From assembly GCA_945888595.1 (NCBI GenBank), contig CAMDAO010000004.1, positions 1-60,646 of the forward strand: a DNA stretch of 60,646 bases, given 5' to 3'. This DNA comes from Chryseobacterium gleum. GTDB lineage: Bacteria; Bacteroidota; Bacteroidia; Flavobacteriales_D; Crocinitomicaceae. Below the pieces are notes generated by a model, which saw only the letters and a list, made by a program, of their open reading frames with translations, was not told the origin of the DNA and made no database searches. Positions within the stretch are counted from its first letter, which is position 1. Each line of letters opens with the position of its first letter. A program made the translations under genes and the position numbers. Below, one piece after another: positions 1 through 7,966 of the stretch.

Positions 1-267
1 ATTTCTTAATCCTTTAAAAAAATGTTCAACCTCAGCTGAAAAGTCGAACAGTTTTCATTTTTTACGATGTAAAGATAAAAAAGTCATTAGATATATGTGC
101 AAAGTTTGAGTCACTTTTTACATAATTTGTATAATATCCTTTTTCTTGCTCCTCAAGTTTTGAATTGTCGTCATCTTGTTTTAAACCTATTAATGGCAGA
201 GTATTTAATTACCAATTTCATTTTCGAAAATTGTCCTAACTTTGTGATATTATAAAATAGATTCAAA
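1..267. other. Intergenic region at left edge
   Basis: No open frame with a plausible start is visible on either strand. The stretch is AT-rich and ends with the likely promoter of the MBL hydrolase gene. I see no repeat or RNA gene in it. Confidence 0.6.
237..244 (+). promoter_or_regulatory. Bacteroidota -7 box (TAACTTTG) for the MBL hydrolase
   Basis: TAACTTTG matches the TAnnTTTG -7 consensus of Bacteroidota housekeeping promoters and lies 23 bases before the ATG at 268. The upstream element is weak: TTTC at 216-219, spacer 17. Confidence 0.5.
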
Positions 268-912
268 ATGTTATACATAGATATTTTTGCCTTTAATCAA
301 TTTCAGGAAAATACATACGTTGTTTCTGATGAACAAAAAAATTGTGTCATAATTGATCCAGGATGTTACGAAAAAGAGGAAGAGGACTCCATTTTAGCTT
401 TTATCAAGGAGAACGATTTAAAACCTTTAGCTTTATTGAATACGCATGCCCATATTGATCACGTGCTTGGAAATTCATTCATTCTAAAAGAATTTAAGGT
501 GGATTATTACCTGCATAGTGAAGATCTTCCGACTTTAAATGCGGTTTCAAATTATGCCCATTTATATGGTTTCCCTGGCTATAAAACGTCTCCTCAACCC
601 ACAAAAATACTGAAGGGTGGCGAGAAGTTAATATTTGGAGAAATTGAATTTGATGTCTTATTTACTCCTGGACATGCACCTGGACACGTTGTTTTTTACA
701 ATGCGGAAAACAAATTTATCATCAATGGAGATGTATTATTCAAAGGAAGTTATGGTCGTGTTGATTTGCCTGGAGGAAGTATGGATGTCCTAAAAAAATC
801 GATTAAAGAAATAATGTTTGCGCTTCCAGAAGATACAGTTGTGCACTGCGGCCATGGCCCAGAAACAACAATCGGTGTAGAAAAACGTTCGAATTATATT
901 CTACAAGATTAA
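268..912 (+). CDS. MBL-fold metallo-hydrolase (glyoxalase II-like)
   Basis: Cytoplasmic metallo-beta-lactamase-fold hydrolase of 214 residues, probably a thioester hydrolase of the YcbL/GloB group. The zinc motif HxHxDH is seen as H60-H62-D64-H65, followed by TPGHAPGH (H136, H140), the bridging aspartate D155 in NGDVLF, and a final histidine near 196 in HCGHGPE. The length fits the short single-domain YcbL-type enzymes, which lack the C-terminal helical domain of true glyoxalase II, so hydrolysis of S-lactoylglutathione is not assured. No signal peptide. A glycosyltransferase gene follows on the same strand after 51 bases. Family assignment is secure; the substrate is unknown. Confidence 0.9.
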   Translation: MLYIDIFAFNQFQENTYVVSDEQKNCVIIDPGCYEKEEEDSILAFIKENDLKPLALLNTHAHIDHVLGNSFILKEFKVDYYLHSEDLPTLNAVSNYAHLYGFPGYKTSPQPTKILKGGEKLIFGEIEFDVLFTPGHAPGHVVFYNAENKFIINGDVLFKGSYGRVDLPGGSMDVLKKSIKEIMFALPEDTVVHCGHGPETTIGVEKRSNYILQD

Positions 913-938
913 GTCATCTACTTTAAAAAGATGATTTT
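911..938 (+). terminator. Possible weak intrinsic terminator after MBL hydrolase
   Basis: AAGTCATCT (911-919) can pair with AGATGATTT (929-937) over a 9-base loop, including one G-U pair. The 3' arm ends in four T residues. It overlaps the last bases of the stop codon and may only attenuate transcription into the glycosyltransferase gene. Confidence 0.4.
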
Positions 939-963
939 CACCTACTAAAAAAAGAAGAAAACG

Positions 964-2097
964 ATGAGGATTGCCATAAATACCCGCTTTTTAATTTCGA
1001 CCAAGATGGAAGGGTTTGGCTGGTATACCTATGAAATTGTTAGGCGACTTGTTGAGAATCATCCTGAACATACATTTATCTTATTTTTTGATAGACCATT
1101 TGACCCTAAATTCATCTTTGGTCCGAATGTGACTCCAGTAATCCTTCGGCCTGCTGCTAGACATCCGATTTTATTTATTCTGTGGTTTGAATTTGCCATT
1201 TATAAAGCGTTGAAAAAACATGAAGTAGATGTTTTTCTTTCACCCGATGGATACCTCTCAATTCGTTCAAAAATTCCGCAAATAGCAGTAATACATGATC
1301 TCAATTTTGAACATTATCCAAAAGACATTCCCTTTTCAGCACGCGTATATTTACGTTACTTTTTTCCTCGTTTCGCAAAAAAAGCGGCAAAAATTATTAC
1401 CGTTTCAAATTATTCGAAACAAGATATTGTAAAAACGTATGAAATACATGCAGATAAAATAACAGTTGCTTGGAATGGTGCTTCTGATGTTTTTGTCCCC
1501 TTGTCTATCGATAATCAAAAAGCGATTAGAGAAAAATTGACAAATGGCAAACCCTATTTTTTATTCGTAGGCGCGCTTCATCCAAGAAAAAATATTACCC
1601 GTTTAGTTGAAGCATATGAAAAATATAGAGCGACAGAAAATCCTACGCATGAATTAGTGATTGTAGGCGAAAATTTGTGGAAAAATTCGAGCGTTCAATT
1701 TTCGATTTCTGATGCGGTGAAACAAACGGTTCATTTTACGGGACATTTACCTTTGGAAGAATTAGCGGAAGTGATGGGCGCGGCCTCTATTCTCACATTT
1801 ATTCCCTATTTTGAAGGGTTTGGGATTCCATTGGTGGAAGCTATGAAATGTGCAGTTCCTATACTTTCTGGAAATTTAACTTCGTTGCCTGAAGTAGGTG
1901 CTGATGCCGTTGAATATTGTAATCCATTTGATGTACAAGAAATTTTTAAGAAAATGAATTCTCTCTCAAACAATGAAAAGATTCTTGAAGAATTATCTAG
2001 TAAAGGTTTACAAAGATCGAAAGAATTCTCTTGGGATACTTCGGCTGTAATTGTTTGGAATGAAATCGAAAAAATCGTTAAGAAGTCTAAAATTTAA
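964..2097 (+). CDS. Glycosyltransferase family 4 protein
   Basis: Retaining GT-B glycosyltransferase of 377 residues, GT4 type, acting in the cytoplasm on a nucleotide-sugar donor. The C-terminal half begins with FVGALHPRKN (about 201-210), the usual start of the donor-binding domain, and carries the E-x7-E motif as E284 and E292 in FEGFGIPLVEA. The N-terminal acceptor domain ends around VSNYSKQDI (148-155). No membrane segment. It stands alone rather than in a polysaccharide cluster, so the acceptor cannot be inferred. Its 3' end overlaps by 11 bases the end of the convergent gene on the minus strand, with both stop codons in an AAAATTTAAATTTT palindrome. Confidence 0.88.
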   Translation: MRIAINTRFLISTKMEGFGWYTYEIVRRLVENHPEHTFILFFDRPFDPKFIFGPNVTPVILRPAARHPILFILWFEFAIYKALKKHEVDVFLSPDGYLSIRSKIPQIAVIHDLNFEHYPKDIPFSARVYLRYFFPRFAKKAAKIITVSNYSKQDIVKTYEIHADKITVAWNGASDVFVPLSIDNQKAIREKLTNGKPYFLFVGALHPRKNITRLVEAYEKYRATENPTHELVIVGENLWKNSSVQFSISDAVKQTVHFTGHLPLEELAEVMGAASILTFIPYFEGFGIPLVEAMKCAVPILSGNLTSLPEVGADAVEYCNPFDVQEIFKKMNSLSNNEKILEELSSKGLQRSKEFSWDTSAVIVWNEIEKIVKKSKI

Positions 2098-2641
2098 ATT
2101 TTATTCCGAGTGTATGTTGCATATAGTTAGAACCTTCTTTTGCTAAACAAAACTTTCCAACTGATTTAATATCGATTCCTAAACGTTTTCCTACCCAAAA
2201 AGTTGATCCAAAACCAATATTACCCGTTGGAACCACTTTTTCTCCTCGAAGGGTTGCTCCAAAACCCGCAACTAGAGCAGGATCGAACCAATACATCTTT
2301 TTATACAGCGCATTAAAATGAAATTTTGCGTTTAAGTCTAGGGAGAGAAAAACTCTATTTCTATTGATTGTTGAACCGTCGATAAGCGTCCCGATTTGAT
2401 ATGAATTTACAGATTGACATAATTCTACACTTATACTTTCCTTCCAATAATTTTCAATGGTAAAAGCTGTCGGAAAAGGTAAAATATTCCAACCTTTAGT
2501 GACATTAAAAAAATCGTTCGATTTTCCATCATCATCAACAGCACTAAAACTCATCCCGAGTACCCATTGTTTTGCTGTACATTGAGCATTTGTTTGATAA
2601 ACAAAAAGGAAGAAAAAAAGAATAATTTTGACTGTTTTCAT
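2087..2641 (-). CDS. Secreted/outer-membrane protein of unknown function
   Basis: The protein has 184 residues and begins with a typical signal peptide (MKTVKIILFFFLFVYQTNAQ, predicted cleavage after NAQ). The mature part is rich in aromatic residues and alternating hydrophobic stretches and ends HTLGIKFKF, a terminal phenylalanine as seen in outer-membrane beta-barrels. I do not recognise a family. It resembles the small barrel-like proteins common in Bacteroidota that are annotated only as hypothetical. The gene is convergent with the preceding glycosyltransferase and is transcribed away from the tRNA gene. Confidence 0.7.
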   Translation of the reverse strand: MKTVKIILFFFLFVYQTNAQCTAKQWVLGMSFSAVDDDGKSNDFFNVTKGWNILPFPTAFTIENYWKESISVELCQSVNSYQIGTLIDGSTINRNRVFLSLDLNAKFHFNALYKKMYWFDPALVAGFGATLRGEKVVPTGNIGFGSTFWVGKRLGIDIKSVGKFCLAKEGSNYMQHTLGIKFKF

Positions 2642-2774
2642 ATTTTTTTATTGTGTTTTTACCTCTAATTATTACTTTCTGATGAAACAAATTTACAACA
2701 ATAAACAAGAAATTAGTAAAACTATTAAAATTTAAATAACACTAGGTTGTGAATTAATATTGGTGATTTATCCC

Positions 2775-2782
2775 TATTTTTG
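2775..2782 (+). promoter_or_regulatory. -7 box (TATTTTTG) for tRNA-Arg
   Basis: TATTTTTG lies 26 bases before the mature tRNA 5' end. A TTG at 2747-2749 could be the -33 element, but its 25-base spacer is longer than usual. Confidence 0.45.
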
Positions 2783-2808
2783 CAACAGTATTTATGCCAT
2801 TATATGCA

Positions 2809-2880
2809 GGTTCCGTAGTTCAAGGGATAGAATAGAAGTTTCCTAAACTTTTGATACAGGTTCGAGTCCTGTCGGAATCA
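2809..2880 (+). tRNA. tRNA-Arg (anticodon CCT)
   Basis: A complete cloverleaf can be folded by hand. The acceptor stem is GGTTCCG/CGGAATC with one G-T pair, the D-arm is GTTC/GAAT, and the anticodon stem GAAGT/ACTTT carries the loop TTCCTAA with anticodon CCT at 2842-2844. The variable loop has 4 bases, the T-arm is ACAGG-TTCGAGT-CCTGT, and the discriminator is A. CCA is not encoded, since the next bases are CAATT. It should decode AGG. Confidence 0.95.
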
Positions 2881-3242
2881 CAATTTACTCTTCGTGCAGA
2901 TAAAAAGAAATCCTGATGCACTAGAACCTATATCGAACCACGATTTTATCGGTCATATTTGTATTTCCTAATCGGTTTGGAAATGGAATTCATCTGTTCT
3001 ATATTATACGTTTGTGCGGGGAAAACTAAAATATGCACGCATCATGCTGCTATTGGGTTATGAGTATCGCATGGCAGAAACTTTGCTAAAAAAATATTTT
3101 TAATTAATTTGGATATTTGAAAAATAAATTTATCTTTGAGAATCACTACTAAGAGTATAATTCAACCTTATTATTTACTTATCAATAAACAGAATAGCCG
3201 AAAACTGAATAGAGTAGGCATTAAATATATAAATCAATCAAA
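2881..3242. other. Intergenic region with a possible coding remnant and the TM2 promoter
   Basis: From 2972 to 3103 a plus-strand frame stays open for 43 codons and ends YARIMLLLGYEYRMAETL-LKKYF, which looks protein-like. The only in-frame ATG (3044) would give just 19 residues. It may be the decayed 3' end of a gene or chance. No insertion-sequence ends or repeated tRNA 3' end are visible. The promoter of the TM2 gene lies at 3109-3138. Confidence 0.4.
3109..3138 (+). promoter_or_regulatory. Complete Bacteroidota promoter (TTG - 19 bp - TATCTTTG)
   Basis: TTG at 3109-3111 and TATCTTTG at 3131-3138 are separated by 19 bases, the expected -33/-7 arrangement. The ATG of the TM2 gene is at 3243, so the 5' untranslated region would be about 100 bases, much longer than for other genes here. 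Confidence 0.65.
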
Positions 3243-3458
3243 ATGGCAGAACAAAAACCAGCACAATCAAAAACAACAATGGCAATAATTTGCTTTTTCT
3301 TAGGAGGTCTAGGTATTCATCGATTTATGATGGGGCATACGGGAATTGGAATTTTAATGATTTTAACTGCAGGATGCTGTGGAATCTTAACATTAGTTGA
3401 TTTCATTCGAATACTTATGGGTAGTCTGAAAATGGCTGACGGAAGAGACTTAGTTTAA
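3243..3458 (+). CDS. TM2 domain-containing membrane protein
   Basis: A 71-residue inner-membrane protein made almost wholly of one TM2 domain. Two hydrophobic helices (about 14-26 and 33-55) are joined by the signature turn with G-x-H-R-F at GIHRFMMGHTGIG, followed by CCGILTLVDFIRI. A short polar N-terminus (MAEQKPAQSKT) precedes the first helix. The biochemical role of TM2 proteins in bacteria is not established. The next gene encodes a second TM2 protein with a zinc ribbon and the third a DUF2752 protein, which suggests a functional cassette. A strong hairpin separates this gene from the second TM2 gene, so the first can be transcribed as a single message. Confidence 0.9.
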   Translation: MAEQKPAQSKTTMAIICFFLGGLGIHRFMMGHTGIGILMILTAGCCGILTLVDFIRILMGSLKMADGRDLV

Positions 3459-3463
3459 AATAT

Positions 3464-3487
3464 AGGGGGAGAAAAATCTCCCCCTTT
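3464..3487 (+). terminator. Intrinsic terminator/attenuator between the two TM2 genes
   Basis: A GC-rich 9-bp stem, AGGGGGAGA (3464-3472) with TCTCCCCCT (3477-3485), encloses an AAAA loop and is followed by TT and AAT. The stem is far more GC-rich than its surroundings. It lies six bases after the stop codon and ends 14 bases before the next gene starts. Confidence 0.65.
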
Positions 3488-3501
3488 AATGTATCTGAAT
3501 C

Positions 3502-3837
3502 ATGAAACAAGATAACGAAAAATACTGCACGGAATGCGGCGAGTTAATTAATATTAAAGCTGAAATCTGCCCAAAATGCGGGGTCAGACAACAAGTGCAT
3601 GCAACCCTTGTAAGTGCAGAAACAACTGAGCAGAGGAATAGATGGATTATTTGTTTACTTCTTTGCTGGTTTCTTGGGGTTTTTGGTGTTCATCGATTTT
3701 ACACAGGACATACAGCACTAGGAGTATTCCAACTGCTGACATTTGGCGGTTGTGGAATATGGGCATTAGTAGATTTTATTATTATAGTATCCGGGAATTT
3801 CAAAGACGCAGAAGGGAACCCAATAAAAAATGTATAA
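3502..3837 (+). CDS. Zinc-ribbon plus TM2 domain membrane protein
   Basis: A 111-residue protein with an N-terminal zinc ribbon (CTECG at about 9-13 and CPKCG at about 23-27, two CxxC pairs) followed by a TM2 domain with two membrane helices (about 48-60 and 72-94). The conserved GVHRFYTGHTALG turn and CGIWALVDF match the first TM2 protein. The ribbon should face the cytoplasm and could bind protein or nucleic acid, which is inference. The gene overlaps the following DUF2752 gene by 8 bases, so the two are surely co-transcribed. It is a paralogue of the preceding gene with an added sensor-like head. Confidence 0.88.
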   Translation: MKQDNEKYCTECGELINIKAEICPKCGVRQQVHATLVSAETTEQRNRWIICLLLCWFLGVFGVHRFYTGHTALGVFQLLTFGGCGIWALVDFIIIVSGNFKDAEGNPIKNV

Positions 3838-4135
3838 TACAATAATAAAATATATTGCTAAGAACAAATTTTTATTGATTGTAGGTTTTTATTTTTTGTT
3901 CTCGGCGATCCTAAAAGCAGTTGCAGAAATAGATATTTGTATTCCTTGTTTATGGAAGTCGATATTTGGCTTTCAGTGTCCCGGTTGCGGCTTAACAACT
4001 GCCTTTATAAGTCTGTTAGATTTAAACTTTAAAAATGCGTTTGAAAGCAATTGGTTAATATTTATTATTTTGCCATTTGGGATTTATTATATTACGAAAG
4101 ACTATTTTAAATTCAGAAGAAAACACAACGTATAA
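3830..4135 (+). CDS. DUF2752 family membrane protein
   Basis: The protein has 101 residues, membrane helices at about 13-31 and 73-88, and a further hydrophobic stretch around 55-65. It carries the family signature CPGCGLTTAF (C50 and C53), diagnostic of DUF2752. An extra pair of cysteines (C37, C40) lies before it. The function is unknown. In other Bacteroidota, as far as I recall, DUF2752 genes often lie next to TM2 genes, as here. It starts inside the preceding gene, indicating translational coupling. The conserved cysteines suggest metal binding or redox activity at the membrane surface. Confidence 0.87.
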   Translation: MYNTIIKYIAKNKFLLIVGFYFLFSAILKAVAEIDICIPCLWKSIFGFQCPGCGLTTAFISLLDLNFKNAFESNWLIFIILPFGIYYITKDYFKFRRKHNV

Positions 4136-4578
4136 ACTTACCTGCTAGCTTATAAAAGAAATCCCCACGTTTGTCGCACGGAATAATAAAAAGGGCATAG
4201 ATATAGTTGAATAGCGAAAGATTATTGAGATCTATTTATCCTAATTTGTGCTTTTTTACTTTGAAATGACGGCACCAATTAGGTCAAAACAAGTAGGATG
4301 ATTCAAGAGAATTCCAAAAAAATTCTACACACAATAAATCATCGAAAATAGTAAAAAAGCCTTCTACAAAAGTCACCTGCTTTTTTTAAAGATGCGCAAA
4401 AATCCAGAACGTCGAAGATTCTTACTGAAAAACGGTACGAATGAAAAACGAGTTACAAAAAAAATAATGATATTTGTTGTAATATACTACAATTTTATAC
4501 CTCGGCTTCTTGGCTAAGAATGAAATGGGCAGACACAAATTAAAATGAATGATAATCAAACAAGAAAATGTAGATAGT
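4136..4578. other. Gene-free stretch of about 440 bases
   Basis: AT-rich and without an open frame that looks coding. It contains a short inverted repeat, TTGTA-ATATAC-TACAA, near 4478-4493, but no recognisable promoter box or RNA structure. Confidence 0.5.
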
Positions 4579-5871
4579 ATGAACGATATAAATTGTCCCC
4601 ATTGCAAGAGAGTTTTTAAGGTCGACGAGGCTGGTTTTGCAGATATTTTGAAACAAGTTCGTGACCATCAGTTCGAGGAAGAATTGACACAGAGATTGAA
4701 TCTTGCTGAAAAAGAAAAAGAAAATGCGGTTCAACTAGCTGAAGCAAATCTTAGAAATTCACTACAAGAAAATCTAGCGAAAAAAGATCAAGAAATCATC
4801 GAATTGCAAGCAAAAAATGAGCGAGACCTTTCTGAACAGTTAGCGAAGAAAACAGCGGAAATTGCTGAAATGAAATCGAAAATTGAGAAAGCAGAAATTG
4901 AAACGAAACTGACTGTAACAGAAGCTGTCCAAAAAATTGAAAAAGAAAGAGATGAGTTGGCCAACAATCTGAAAAATAAAGAAACAGAAAAACAATTACT
5001 TGAAAAATCGTTAAACGAAAAATATTCTGCTGAACTAAAGACAAAAGAAGATATTATCAAGATGAAGGACGAGGAAATTGCTCTTCGCAAGGATATGAAG
5101 CTCAAGCTATCGACTAAAATGATTGGCGAAACCCTTGAACAACATTGCGAAACCGAATTCAACAAACTACGAGCAACCGCTTTTCAAAAGGCTTATTTTG
5201 AAAAAGATAATGATTCAAAATCAGGAAGTAAAGGTGATTTTATCTACCGAGAAATGGATGATTCAGGGAATGAAATCATTTCAATCATGTTTGAAATGAA
5301 GAATGAAGGAGATGAAACTGCTTCAAAAAAAAGAAATGATGATTTTCTCAAAGAACTGGACAAAGATCGCACAGAAAAAAAATGTGAGTATGCTGTTCTG
5401 GTTTCACTATTGGAGTCTGAAAGCGAGTTCTATAACTCTGGTATTGCTGATGTTTCTTATAAATACCCAAAAATGTATGTGGTTCGTCCTCAATTTTTCA
5501 TTCCTATTATCACACTTCTTCGGAACGCAGCTATGACTTCTCTAAAATATAAATCAGAACTTGCGCTGGTAAGAAATCAAAATGTAGATATTACCAATTT
5601 TGAAGATAAAATGAATACATTTAAAGAAGGATTTGCTAAGAACTATGAATTAGCAAGTCGCAAATTTAAAGAGTCTATTGATGAAATAGATAAAACGATT
5701 ATTCATCTCCAAAAAACAAAAGACGCGCTTTTATCTTCTGAAAATAATCTTCGTCTGGCAAATGACAAAGCAGATGGTCTAACTATCAAGAAATTAACGC
5801 ATGGCAATCCAACAATGAAAGCAAAGTTTGAAGAGCTATCAGGTACTACTGAATCAACTTTAGAGGATTGA
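4579..5871 (+). CDS. DUF2130 domain-containing coiled-coil protein
   Basis: A 430-residue cytoplasmic protein. It opens with [13 protein letters not shown], a CxxC that is usual at the start of this family, then has a long charged coiled coil (about 35-190, rich in E, K, Q and L heptads). The conserved DUF2130 domain follows (about 190-370), with [19 protein letters not shown] and GDFIYRE. A second helical segment closes the protein. I chose the ATG at 4579 because family members begin at this point; an in-frame ATG at 4549 would add ten residues. A nuclease-like fold has been suggested for the domain, but the role is not established. The gene is isolated on both sides. Confidence 0.85.
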   Translation: MNDINCPHCKRVFKVDEAGFADILKQVRDHQFEEELTQRLNLAEKEKENAVQLAEANLRNSLQENLAKKDQEIIELQAKNERDLSEQLAKKTAEIAEMKSKIEKAEIETKLTVTEAVQKIEKERDELANNLKNKETEKQLLEKSLNEKYSAELKTKEDIIKMKDEEIALRKDMKLKLSTKMIGETLEQHCETEFNKLRATAFQKAYFEKDNDSKSGSKGDFIYREMDDSGNEIISIMFEMKNEGDETASKKRNDDFLKELDKDRTEKKCEYAVLVSLLESESEFYNSGIADVSYKYPKMYVVRPQFFIPIITLLRNAAMTSLKYKSELALVRNQNVDITNFEDKMNTFKEGFAKNYELASRKFKESIDEIDKTIIHLQKTKDALLSSENNLRLANDKADGLTIKKLTHGNPTMKAKFEELSGTTESTLED

Positions 5872-6194
5872 AAGAAAACGCGTATTGAATCAAAGAGACG
5901 AATTAGCTAAAATTTAGCAGAATTTCATTTCTCAGCAGAGGCTTATGCATCTTAATGTGTAGAATTTGAAAAATCAAAAAGATGCATAGGCAATTAGGAT
6001 ATATAGAAAATAAAAAGTATGTTTAAAAAAAGAATAGTGCTTTATTATACGTTTCGCAGATTAAAATACGATGATAAACAATTTTTGGTTCATTGATTGC
6101 ATACAATTATCGTGGAGACAAGAAAACCACATAAAAAACAGGGAGCATTCTGAAAATCCTTAAGAGTAGGAAGTAAATTTAATAATGAAGTACA
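5872..6194. other. Intergenic region containing a 10-bp inverted repeat
   Basis: No coding frame is seen. TATGCATCTT (5944-5953) and AAGATGCATA (5979-5988) are perfect inverted repeats with a 25-base loop. There is no T-tract after the stem, so a terminator is not clearly indicated. Confidence 0.5.
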
Positions 6195-6530
6195 ATGAAA
6201 AATTTAATCATAGTGGCAACGATACTATTTTCATGTACTATTGCTAGTGCACAAAAAATATTCAGTGTCAACAGCCAATCATATGCGGATGTTAAAGTAT
6301 ATGTAGTTAGCAGTGAATCATATGCAGACTTATTAGTTTATAAAGTTAGTAGCGAATCGTATGCTGGAAAGAATGATGGAAAGTGGTATTTTGTTTCTAG
6401 TGCATCGTATGCAAAAAAGAAAATTTATTTTGTTTCTAGCGAATCCTATGCGGATCTAAAAATTTATTTCGTTAATAGTGAGTCTTATGCTGGATGGAAA
6501 AATAGAAGTAAAATGCATCTTATGGAATGA
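6195..6530 (+). CDS. Secreted DUF6150 repeat protein
   Basis: A 111-residue exported protein. A signal peptide (MKNLIIVATILFSCTIASAQ, residues 1-20) is followed by six repeats spaced 13 to 16 residues apart, each built on (V)-S/N-S-x-S-Y-A-D/K/G with a short beta strand such as LKIYF between them. The third and sixth copies end with G and carry insertions (GKNDGKWY, GWKNRSKMHLM). The pattern predicts stacked short strands, perhaps a small solenoid. DUF6150 proteins of this length and architecture occur across Bacteroidota; their function is unknown. The gene is isolated and is followed by the convergent dusB. Confidence 0.82.
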   Translation: MKNLIIVATILFSCTIASAQKIFSVNSQSYADVKVYVVSSESYADLLVYKVSSESYAGKNDGKWYFVSSASYAKKKIYFVSSESYADLKIYFVNSESYAGWKNRSKMHLME

Positions 6531-6703
6531 TTTATTCCTCTGCAACGGGAATACATTTTTGAAATTTTGAGTGCATTATAACTCCCACTTTTACTTCCGA
6601 AATTGTATGAAAACTTGACCTTGCCTTGAACTAGCTCATACTAATCGAGATTTTTTTTTTGCAAATTATATAGAATAAATCTCTTATAACTAACATTGAG
6701 AAC

Positions 6704-7714
6704 TTAGGGAACATTTGGCTTTTGAGCAAACTCAAATTCATCGGCATTATTTTCCAACATGTCCAAAATGTCTAGTATTTCTTGCAATTCATAGGTTGAA
6801 ACCAATTTTAATCGATGCTCTTTAAAATGAGCAATCCCTTTAAAATAGTTCGTGTAATGTCGCTTCATTTCATTTATTCCTAGTCCTTCTCCTTTCCAGC
6901 GAACACTCATTTCTAAATGATCGCGTGTTGCTTGAACTCGTTCTTTCACACCAGGAGCGGCTAAATGCTGACCCGTTTTTAAAAAATGTTTCACTTCATT
7001 AAAAAACCAAGGATAACCTATACTTGCGCGACCAATCATAATGCCGTCAACACCGTATTTATTTTTGTATTCTACTGCTTTTTCTGGACTTGTAATATCG
7101 CCATTTCCAAAAATAGGAATATGCATTCTTGGATTATTTTTCACTTCTCCAATCAATGTCCAATCTGCCTCTCCTTTATATAATTGTTGACGAGTTCGAC
7201 CATGAATCGAAATGGCTTCCACGCCCACATCTTGCAAACGCTCAGATGTATCGACAACAAATTTCGATTTATCATCCCACCCCAAACGGGTTTTAATGGT
7301 CACTGGAAGGTTGGTGATTCTGACAATCTCATCCGTCATTTTTATTAACTTTGGGATGTCTTGCAACATACCAGCGCCTGCGCCTTTGCAGGTTACTTTC
7401 TTAACAGGACAGCCAAAATTAATATCAATAATATCTGGATTCGTTTTTTCTATAATTTGAGCGGCTGTTTTCATGCTTTCAATATCATATCCAAAAATCT
7501 GAATTCCTACCGGTCTTTCATATTCGTAGATGTCTAATTTCTGCACACTTTTCGCCGCATCTCTTATCAAGCCTTCAGAAGAAATAAATTCTGTATACAT
7601 TAAATCTGCCCCGTGTTTTTTGCATAGAGCTCGGAAAGGTGGATCACTCACATCTTCCATTGGAGCAAGTAATAATGGGAATTCACCCAACTCGATATTT
7701 CTAATTTTAACCAT
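6704..7714 (-). CDS. dusB: tRNA-dihydrouridine synthase DusB
   Basis: An FMN-dependent enzyme of 336 residues that reduces uridine to dihydrouridine in the tRNA D-loop. It has an N-terminal TIM barrel starting LLLAPMEDVSDPPFR (14-28), the catalytic cysteine C102 in INFGCPVKKV, the FMN phosphate region GNGDITSPEKA with MIGRASIGYPWFF, and a C-terminal helical tRNA-binding domain (H-YTNYFKG). The frame is open up to 7828, but I place the start at 7714. The family begins here, and a promoter box at 7723-7730 lies within the extra stretch. The gene appears monocistronic and is divergent from the M13 peptidase gene. Confidence 0.93.
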   Translation of the reverse strand: MVKIRNIELGEFPLLLAPMEDVSDPPFRALCKKHGADLMYTEFISSEGLIRDAAKSVQKLDIYEYERPVGIQIFGYDIESMKTAAQIIEKTNPDIIDINFGCPVKKVTCKGAGAGMLQDIPKLIKMTDEIVRITNLPVTIKTRLGWDDKSKFVVDTSERLQDVGVEAISIHGRTRQQLYKGEADWTLIGEVKNNPRMHIPIFGNGDITSPEKAVEYKNKYGVDGIMIGRASIGYPWFFNEVKHFLKTGQHLAAPGVKERVQATRDHLEMSVRWKGEGLGINEMKRHYTNYFKGIAHFKEHRLKLVSTYELQEILDILDMLENNADEFEFAQKPNVP

Positions 7715-7722
7715 TGACCCCG

Positions 7723-7730
7723 CAAAGATA
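7723..7730 (-). promoter_or_regulatory. -7 box (TATCTTTG) immediately before dusB
   Basis: CAAAGATA on the plus strand is TATCTTTG on the minus strand. Only eight bases separate it from the dusB ATG, so the message would have almost no leader. No clear -33 TTG is visible. Confidence 0.5.
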
Positions 7731-7919
7731 CAGGTTTTTTCGTCCTCTTGAAACCCTTTTTGCTTTTGCTTGTCAAATTCACAGTCTTTTGAAAATAAAT
7801 TGGCACTTCTTCCATCAGAAAAATACATCCAACTACACTTTTATTCATACTTGTATTTATATGCACGTAAAACTTTCAAAAGAATTGCCTTCTTTATACT
7901 ATTTACTCGATATTATTAA

Positions 7920-7927
7920 TAAATTTG
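7920..7927 (+). promoter_or_regulatory. -7 box (TAAATTTG) for the M13 peptidase
   Basis: TAAATTTG matches TAnnTTTG and lies 39 bases before the ATG at 7967. The -33 element is unclear. Confidence 0.4.
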
Positions 7928-7966
7928 AACTTGCTTTTTTTAAAATCAAACGCTAAAATTAAATAA

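Noticed and set aside
1-267. Small minus-strand gene at the left edge
   Set aside because: All candidate frames close within about ten codons.
3642-3845. Overlapping frame inside the zinc-ribbon TM2 gene
   Set aside because: It is a frame-shifted reading of the TM2 domain, and the real frame shows clear family motifs.
4788-5165. Long serine/phenylalanine-rich minus-strand frame in the DUF2130 gene
   Set aside because: The low-complexity composition is the mirror of the glutamate/lysine coiled coil on the plus strand.
7715-7828. N-terminal extension of dusB by 38 residues
   Set aside because: The extension lacks family similarity and contains the likely promoter box at 7723-7730.
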